This document shows positions 5,885-9,717 of a stretch of DNA of 9,717 bases, one piece after another. Source of the DNA: Planctomycetaceae bacterium (lineage in GTDB: Bacteria; Planctomycetota; UBA1135; GCA-002686595); the NCBI GenBank assembly GCA_013360535.1, contig JABWBL010000086.1, positions 1 through 9,717 of the forward strand. The letters are read 5' to 3'. The notes under the pieces were generated by a model, which worked only from the letters and a program-made list of their open reading frames with translations, had not been told where the DNA came from and searched no databases. Made by a program: the position numbers and the translations under genes. Positions within the stretch are counted from its first letter, which is position 1. Every line of letters starts with the position of its first letter.

Positions 5885-6604
5885 CTAGTTCCTCGACCGC
5901 GGAGCAAGGCCCAGTGCTTCGATCTGTCCTTCCCACCGGTCGGCCATGGTGGCGATCGCCTTGGCAAGACCGTCGGAATGGCGCGGCTGCGCAGCCAGCA
6001 GGAAGACGACGTGAGGCGTCCGGAAGGCCTCGACGAACCCGCTTCCGGTTCGGGATCGAAGCTCGCCCGCGATGCGCTCGATGAACGCCTCGCGAGGCTC
6101 GCGACGGAAGTGCTGGTACACGAGGACCGAACAGCCTTCGGCCCACAGTCCTTCGATCTCCGCCCAGGCGGCGAACTTCGAGGATCCTGCACGTCCTGGC
6201 GGCTTCGAGCTGGTCTCGATGCCGTTGTCGGGGTCAAGGAAGGCGAGGTCGACGCCTGCAGCAGCCCGAAGCAGGTCCGTACGCCACTGCTGCCGCCGGG
6301 TGAGGTCGTCTGGAACCAGGGCGGAATGGAACGAGGCTCTCGGCAGGAGGTCGGAACCCTCGAGCAGCGACGTGGAGCGCTGGCCCGCGCTCAGCAGGCT
6401 CCTGAGGCCAGCAAGCAGTTCGGGATCATGCTTGGACCACTGGTCTGGAGCCGAGAGGTACGAGCGAAGCTCGCCGTCCCGGCCCTCATCGTCCGGCGTG
6501 AGCATCCACGCCACGAGCAGGCGAAATTCATTGCCGGCCAGAAGTGCCCGGAGCAACCCGTACTTCCGGTAGTCGTTCACATCGCCGAAGTACTGGTTCT
6601 TCAT
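5885..6604 (-). CDS. Uncharacterised protein beginning MKNQYFGD with a DPDNGIE motif
   Basis: This 239-residue protein appears soluble and resembles a family I know only as conserved hypothetical. Key stretches are the N-terminal [20 protein letters not shown] (1-20), [13 protein letters not shown] (32-44), [16 protein letters not shown] (118-133), [14 protein letters not shown] (141-154) and [18 protein letters not shown] (157-174). The order hydrophobic strand, then D-P-D-N-G-I-E, then a strand with VYQHF, then HVVFLLAA (198-205) suggests a Rossmann-like enzyme with an acidic active site. A methyltransferase-like or nuclease-linked role is conceivable, but I cannot assign one. The start at 6604 fits the conserved N-terminus; upstream extension is possible in frame but runs through the tRNA. 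It is the first gene beyond the 3' end of tRNA-Pro. Confidence 0.78.
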   Translation of the reverse strand: MKNQYFGDVNDYRKYGLLRALLAGNEFRLLVAWMLTPDDEGRDGELRSYLSAPDQWSKHDPELLAGLRSLLSAGQRSTSLLEGSDLLPRASFHSALVPDDLTRRQQWRTDLLRAAAGVDLAFLDPDNGIETSSKPPGRAGSSKFAAWAEIEGLWAEGCSVLVYQHFRREPREAFIERIAGELRSRTGSGFVEAFRTPHVVFLLAAQPRHSDGLAKAIATMADRWEGQIEALGLAPRSRN

Positions 6605-6615
6605 GGCTTGTCGGG

Positions 6616-6627
6616 CGGGTCGACCCG
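6616..6627. repeat. 12-bp perfect palindrome before the MKNQYFGD gene
   Basis: CGGGTCGACCCG reads the same on both strands and lies 11 bp upstream of the ATG at 6604. It could be an operator half-way into the leader, or an RNA hairpin that hides the translation start. No ribosome binding site is visible between it and the start codon. Confidence 0.4.
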
Positions 6628-6647
6628 AATCGCGCTCGCGCGAGGTC

Positions 6648-6664
6648 GGCGCGTGATCCGCGCC
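6648..6664 (-). terminator. GC hairpin 19 bp beyond the tRNA-Pro 3' end
   Basis: A 6-bp stem with a 5-nt loop (GGCGCG and CGCGCC around 6654-6658) lies just past the tRNA gene in its direction of transcription. It could stop transcription or serve as a processing signal. The absence of a T-run makes a classical intrinsic terminator uncertain. Confidence 0.3.
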
Positions 6665-6683
6665 CCGTCCGGCTGCGGGAGAA

Positions 6684-6761
6684 TGGTCGGGGCGACAGGA
6701 TTTGAACCTGCGACCTCTTCCACCCCAAGGAAGCGCGCTAGCCAGGCTGCGCCACGCCCCG
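6684..6761 (-). tRNA. tRNA-Pro, anticodon GGG
   Basis: On the minus strand the acceptor stem CGGGGCG pairs fully with CGCCCCG. The D arm reads GCGC...GCGC, and the anticodon stem CTTCC/GGAAG encloses the 7-nt loop TTGGGGT, giving anticodon GGG. The T arm reads GCAGG-TTCAAAT-CCTGT. The discriminator is A and the CCA tail is encoded (6684-6686). The C1-G72 pair is characteristic of bacterial proline tRNA. All stems are intact, so the gene should be functional and read CCC and CCU codons. Confidence 0.96.
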
Positions 6762-6792
6762 ACCCAAGTCACTCGCGGAAAGAGGGCCGCAG

Positions 6793-6821
6793 AGTCTAGC
6801 GAGGGGGGAGCGAAACGCCAA
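6793..6821 (-). promoter_or_regulatory. Candidate promoter of tRNA-Pro (TTGGCG - 17 bp - TAGACT)
   Basis: On the minus strand TTGGCG (6816-6821) and TAGACT (6793-6798) are separated by exactly 17 bp, and the -10 box ends 31 bp before the mature tRNA 5' end. This leaves room for a short leader removed by RNase P. Each box matches the housekeeping consensus at four of six positions. Confidence 0.45.
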
Positions 6822-6865
6822 CGGGAAGCGCGCGGGCATGGTGCCGGGGGCCGGCAGGGCCCAGA

Positions 6866-7198
6866 ATGCGGGCCATGCCCCGGCCGCTGCGACGCCTGTA
6901 TCCGATCGAGGCCGTCGTACGGCGGCGGCACCGGACGTGGATGGCGTCGATGACGCTGGCGACGCTGGGGGCGGCGGTCTGGGGCGGGGCGCTCCTGTGG
7001 CGAGCGCTGGACCCGGCGACGGGGCCGGGGCTGCTCGGGACGCTGCTCGCCTCGTCGGCCTTCACGGTGCCGGGGCTGATCCTGGCGGTGCTGACGATCC
7101 GCGCGCGCACGGTCTGGATCCTGCTCGCGTCGATCCCGATCTGCGCCAACGGGATGATGATCGTGTTGCCGTGGATCGTGCTACGGCTGCGTGGGTAG
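6866..7198 (+). CDS. Small membrane protein of unknown function
   Basis: This 110-residue protein has a basic head (MRAMPRPLRRLYPIEAVVRRRHR) followed by three likely membrane helices, at about 26-46, 54-78 and 82-105, and a basic end RLRG. Charge placement predicts a cytoplasmic N-terminus. I recognise no family. AGGG lies 6 nt before the ATG at 6866, which favours this start over the in-frame ATG at 6875. The last 18 bp overlap the convergent membrane protein gene ending at 7181. The promoter region may overlap that of the divergent tRNA-Pro gene. Confidence 0.68.
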   Translation: MRAMPRPLRRLYPIEAVVRRRHRTWMASMTLATLGAAVWGGALLWRALDPATGPGLLGTLLASSAFTVPGLILAVLTIRARTVWILLASIPICANGMMIVLPWIVLRLRG

Positions 7199-7585
7199 CG
7201 GCTGGGCCGCGAGGATCATCCAGGCGCCGGTGACGGCCGCGAGCACGGTCAGCGACAGCGTGAGCATCGCGAGGCGGAAGTGCAGCTTGCGATGCTTGCG
7301 GTCGCGCAGGGTCATGATGCCGCTCACCGTCGGAAGCACGTAGGCGTAAGTCGCGATGCGCGCGAGCTTGAGGTGCACGGGCGTGATCCACCCGGCCGAC
7401 TCGAGGTCGTAGAGCTCGCCGAGCTCGAGCGCGAACCAGATCGCGGCGACGAGCGACGCGACCGTGATCACGACGAAGGTGAGGTGCGCCGCGAGCTTCG
7501 CCTTGAGGCCCGTGTAGACGTCGACGCCAAGCAGCGCGACCGTCAGGATCAGGAACGTCGGGAACAGGACCTGCGGACCGGGCAT
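7181..7585 (-). CDS. Four-helix membrane protein coupled to gpsA (DUF420-like layout)
   Basis: This 134-residue protein has four likely membrane helices (about 5-22, 33-53, 71-92 and 103-127). Histidines sit at or near helix ends: H34, H71, H98 and H102. Segments such as HLKLARIATYAYVLPTVSGI (71-90) and HFRLAMLTLSLTVLAAVTGAWMIL (102-125) recall DUF420/YozB-like or cytochrome b561-like small membrane proteins, but this is a resemblance of layout only. Heme or metal binding is possible from the histidines, not shown. The ATG at 7585 shares one base with the gpsA stop (TGATG), a sign of translational coupling, and decides the start over a longer arginine-rich extension to 7750. It is the last gene of the plsY-gpsA operon. 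Confidence 0.75.
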   Translation of the reverse strand: MPGPQVLFPTFLILTVALLGVDVYTGLKAKLAAHLTFVVITVASLVAAIWFALELGELYDLESAGWITPVHLKLARIATYAYVLPTVSGIMTLRDRKHRKLHFRLAMLTLSLTVLAAVTGAWMILAAQPLPTQP

Positions 7586-8616
7586 CAGACGAGGCCTTTC
7601 ATCTCCGGCGCGGGCTCGCGTCGCATCAGGTCGGCGACGGCGGCGCGCGGCGATTTCTGCTCGAACAGCACGGCGTGGACCTCGGCGGCGATCGGCATCG
7701 AGACGTCGGAGAGCTCCGACTCGGGTCCGAACAGCGCCTTCGTGGTCCACACGCCCTCGGCGACCATCTGCATCCGCGCGAGCACCTGCTCGAGCGTCTC
7801 GCCGCGCCCGATCGCCTCGCCGACCGCGCGGTTGCGCGAGTGGCGCGAGCAGCAGGTCGTCACGAGATCGCCGATGCCGGCGAGGCCGAAGAAGGTCTCC
7901 ATGCGCGCACCGCGAGCGACGCCGACACGCGCCATCTCGACCATGCCGCGCGTGACCAGCGCCGCCTTGGCGTTGTCGCCGAGCGCGAGCCCGTCACCGA
8001 TGCCGGCGGCGAGTGCGATCACGTTCTTGAGCGCGCCCGCGAGCTCGACGCCGAGCAGGTCGGAGCTCGTGTACACGCGGAAGAAGTCGCCGTTGAAGGC
8101 CGCCTGCGCCTGCGCGGCGACCTCGGGCACCTTCGAGGCCGCGACGACGGTCGCGGGCAGGCCGCGCGCGACTTCCTCGGCATGGCTGGGACCGGAGAGC
8201 ACCGCGAGCGGACGCTGCCCGAGCACGGCTTCGAGGATCTCCGTCGGCCGCGAGAGCGTCTCGATCTCGAGCCCCTTGGTCGCCGACACGATCGGCACGC
8301 TGCCGCCGAGTGCGTCCTCGAAGCGCGCGGCCACGCGCCGCAGGAACTGCGTCGGCACGGCGCTCACCGCAATCTGCGCGCCTTCCGCCGCGCGGTGCGG
8401 ATCGGCCGTGAAACGCAGGTTCGTCGGCAGCTCGACGCCCGGCAGGTAGCGCGTGTTCGCGTGCGCGGCGTTGAACTCGTCGGCTTGCGTGTGCTGGTTG
8501 CACCACACGTTCACCTCGATGCCCTTGCGCGCGAGCAGGAGCGCGAGCGCGGTGCCCCAGCTCCCGCCGCCGATCACGACGGCGCGTTGCACGGGCTCGG
8601 GGATCGACTCAGCCAC
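7585..8616 (-). CDS. gpsA: Glycerol-3-phosphate dehydrogenase [NAD(P)+]
   Basis: This 343-residue cytoplasmic enzyme reduces dihydroxyacetone phosphate to sn-glycerol 3-phosphate, the backbone of phospholipids. The Rossmann nucleotide-binding motif is VIGGGSWGTALALLLARKG (14-32). Further family signatures are SAVPTQFL (85-92), SATKGLE (111-117), LSGPSHAEEVARGLPATVV (140-158), the catalytic lysine in GALKNVIALAAGIGDGL (194-210, K197), and the C-terminal GLAGIGDLVTTC followed by SRHSRNR (244-263). Length fits the family (about 330-340). Translation begins at a GTG (8616-8614) that lies 8 bp inside the end of plsY, and the stop overlaps the next start. The product feeds directly into PlsY, so this is a functional operon. 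No sign of damage. Confidence 0.98.
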   Translation of the reverse strand: MAESIPEPVQRAVVIGGGSWGTALALLLARKGIEVNVWCNQHTQADEFNAAHANTRYLPGVELPTNLRFTADPHRAAEGAQIAVSAVPTQFLRRVAARFEDALGGSVPIVSATKGLEIETLSRPTEILEAVLGQRPLAVLSGPSHAEEVARGLPATVVAASKVPEVAAQAQAAFNGDFFRVYTSSDLLGVELAGALKNVIALAAGIGDGLALGDNAKAALVTRGMVEMARVGVARGARMETFFGLAGIGDLVTTCCSRHSRNRAVGEAIGRGETLEQVLARMQMVAEGVWTTKALFGPESELSDVSMPIAAEVHAVLFEQKSPRAAVADLMRREPAPEMKGLV

Positions 8617-9235
8617 GCGAAGCCTCCGCGGGTGCGCGCTTGGCGCCGATCTTGGGTTCGGTCCCGGCCATGATGCGCGCCATGTTCGAGCGGTGGCGCA
8701 CGAGGATCAAGAGTGCGAGCAACGCTGCTCCGACGGTCGGCGGCACGGCGTGGGTCACCCACCAGGCCGCGACGGGAAACGCGACGCCCATCGCGAGCGA
8801 GGCGAGGCTCACCATGCGCGAGAGGCCGAGCGCGACGAGCCACACCGCTCCGCCGGCGACCCAGATCAGCGGATCGATCGCCACCAGCGCTCCGCAACCC
8901 GTCGCCACACCCTTGCCACCCTTGAAGCGCAGCCAGATCGGGAAGCAGTGGCCGAGCACCGCCGCGGCGCCGCAGGCCATCGCTCCCCACGTCAGCGCCC
9001 CTTCGCGCGCCAAGAGCCCCGCGAACACGAACAGCGCCACCCAGCCCTTGAGGAAGTCGAGCGCAAACACCGCGAGGCCGACCGGCTTGCCCGCCGCGCG
9101 CATCGCGTTCGTGGCGCCGATGTTGCCGCTGCCGAGCGTGCGCAGGTCGATGCCCTTGACGAGCCGCACCAGCACGAGCCCGAACGGGATCGAACCGACG
9201 AGGTACGAGAGGAGGATCGCTGCGGGGAGCATCAT
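8609..9235 (-). CDS. plsY: Acyl-phosphate:glycerol-3-phosphate acyltransferase
   Basis: This 208-residue integral membrane enzyme transfers an acyl group from acyl-phosphate to glycerol 3-phosphate, giving lysophosphatidic acid. The three conserved loops of the family are present: SGNIGATN (36-43), GHCFPIWLRFKGGKGVATG (95-113) and RHRSNMARIMAGTEPKIG (180-197). Hydrophobic segments lie around 3-24, 52-74, 85-100, 112-140 and 144-178. The N-terminus MMLPAAILLSYLVGSIPFG is typical for the family and fixes the start at 9235 or the adjacent ATG at 9232. There is no purine-rich ribosome binding site; the leader is pyrimidine-rich. The C-terminal tail of about 11 residues past KIG is slightly long. 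It is the first gene of the operon and overlaps gpsA by 8 bp. Confidence 0.97.
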   Translation of the reverse strand: MMLPAAILLSYLVGSIPFGLVLVRLVKGIDLRTLGSGNIGATNAMRAAGKPVGLAVFALDFLKGWVALFVFAGLLAREGALTWGAMACGAAAVLGHCFPIWLRFKGGKGVATGCGALVAIDPLIWVAGGAVWLVALGLSRMVSLASLAMGVAFPVAAWWVTHAVPPTVGAALLALLILVRHRSNMARIMAGTEPKIGAKRAPAEASRG

Positions 9236-9281
9236 CGGGGGAGGGAGAGTGCCGACAGGGTAGCAACGTAGACTGCCCGCC
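9236..9281. promoter_or_regulatory. 46-bp divergent intergenic region between plsY and the hydantoinase gene
   Basis: Both genes must start from these 46 bp or from inside each other. On the plus strand TAGACT (9269-9274) ends 7 nt before the GTG at 9282, a leaderless pattern; no good -35 is placed for it. On the minus strand TACCCT (9257-9262) lies 21 nt before the plsY start and could be its -10 box. The two elements are only 6 bp apart, so the promoters would overlap back to back. Confidence 0.38.
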
Positions 9282-9717
9282 GTGCCCCGCTCCCCCACAG
9301 CGCCCCTCTCCGTCGTCGGCGTCGACACCGGCGGCACGTTCACCGACCTCGCGCTGCTCGAGGGCGGCCAACTCAGGATCGAGAAGGTCCAGAGCACGCC
9401 CGACGATCCTTCGCGCGCGCTGCTCGACGGGCTGGCACGGCTGGGATTTGGCGCGTTCCGCGCGAAGCGCGCGCGCCCGTCCGTGCGTGTCGTCCACGGC
9501 ACGACCGTCGCGCTCAACGCGCTGCTCACCGGCCGCACCGCGCGCGCCGCCTTCGTCACCAACGCCGGTTTCGTCGATCTCGTCGAGATCGGGCGTCAGG
9601 ACCGGCCGGATCTTTATGCGCTGCATCCCGAGAAGCCGCCGGCGCTCGTGCCGCGCGAGCTGCGCTTCGAGGTCGAGGCGCGCACGGCGCCGCGCGAGGA
9701 CGGCGAGGGCTTCGAGG
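9282..9717 (+). CDS. Hydantoinase/5-oxoprolinase A-type protein, N-terminal part (cut by window end)
   Basis: The frame from GTG 9282 stays open to the window end and gives 145 residues of the hydantoinase A / 5-oxoprolinase N-terminal domain. VVGVDTGGTFTDLALLEGG (11-29) is the ATPase-like phosphate loop of the ASKHA type. VVHGTTVALNALLTGRTARA (70-89) and FVTNAGFVDLVEIGRQDRP (91-109) followed by LYALHPEKP are further strong signatures. Such proteins use ATP to open cyclic amides (hydantoins, 5-oxoproline) or, in acetone and acetophenone carboxylases, to activate substrates, usually with a B subunit gene next door. The substrate cannot be told from this part. The start is chosen because the glycine-rich loop follows after 12 residues and TAGACT lies 7 nt upstream. 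It is divergent from plsY. Confidence 0.93.
   Translation, partial: MPRSPTAPLSVVGVDTGGTFTDLALLEGGQLRIEKVQSTPDDPSRALLDGLARLGFGAFRAKRARPSVRVVHGTTVALNALLTGRTARAAFVTNAGFVDLVEIGRQDRPDLYALHPEKPPALVPRELRFEVEARTAPREDGEGFE

Noticed and set aside
5708..6799. Long plus-strand open frame opposite the MKNQYFGD gene.
   Set aside because: It runs through the tRNA-Pro gene and opposite a protein with clear conserved motifs; its own product has no recognisable pattern.
1..9717. CRISPR array, insertion sequence, rRNA or riboswitch.
   Set aside because: I saw no regularly spaced repeats, transposase motifs, terminal inverted repeats or rRNA signatures, and no known riboswitch core.

Overview
The window is high-GC bacterial chromosome with short intergenic gaps and no gap above 300 bp. 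It is mostly housekeeping and small accessory genes. The source is uncertain. The exported carboxypeptidase-regulatory-like protein, frequent signal anchors, scarce Shine-Dalgarno sites and several leaderless-looking promoters would suit Planctomycetota or a similar high-GC environmental lineage. This is inference from style, not from a marker gene.

Left part (1-4771). A partial protein tail (2-130) is followed on the + strand by an AlkD-like DNA alkylation repair protein (170-835). It converges, 9 bp away, on a minus-strand pair: an exported VOC/glyoxalase-fold protein (2340-2822) and, downstream of it, a membrane-anchored multi-beta-domain protein (845-2263). A plus-strand anchored protein of unknown function (3019-3702) starts divergently from the VOC gene. 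It converges on a minus-strand DoxX-like membrane protein (3719-4090), which lies just downstream of a DUF1801 protein with a histone H1-like basic tail (4133-4771).

Middle part (4772-6865). Divergent from the DUF1801 gene is a parD antitoxin gene (4935-5210). It overlaps a parE toxin gene that stops early (5207-5401). Then, on the minus strand, come a DUF1328 small membrane protein (5466-5630), an uncharacterised soluble protein beginning MKNQYFGD with a DPDNGIE motif (5885-6604), and an intact tRNA-Pro(GGG) gene with encoded CCA (6684-6761). This stretch beside the tRNA 3' end has the most accessory character.

Right part (6866-9717). A small plus-strand membrane protein converges with an 18-bp overlap on a tightly coupled minus-strand operon, plsY - gpsA - small four-helix membrane protein (9235 down to 7181). 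GpsA makes glycerol-3-phosphate and PlsY acylates it, so the operon encodes the entry to phospholipid synthesis. Divergent from plsY is the start of a hydantoinase/5-oxoprolinase A-type gene (9282 onward), cut by the window end.

The most notable points are three genes with a TANNNT element 6-7 nt before the start codon (leaderless pattern), a ParD/ParE pair with a truncated toxin, the MKNQYFGD protein next to tRNA-Pro, a DUF1801 protein with an H1-like tail, and several unexplained perfect palindromes in gaps. I see no insertion sequence, CRISPR array, rRNA or clear complete novel system.
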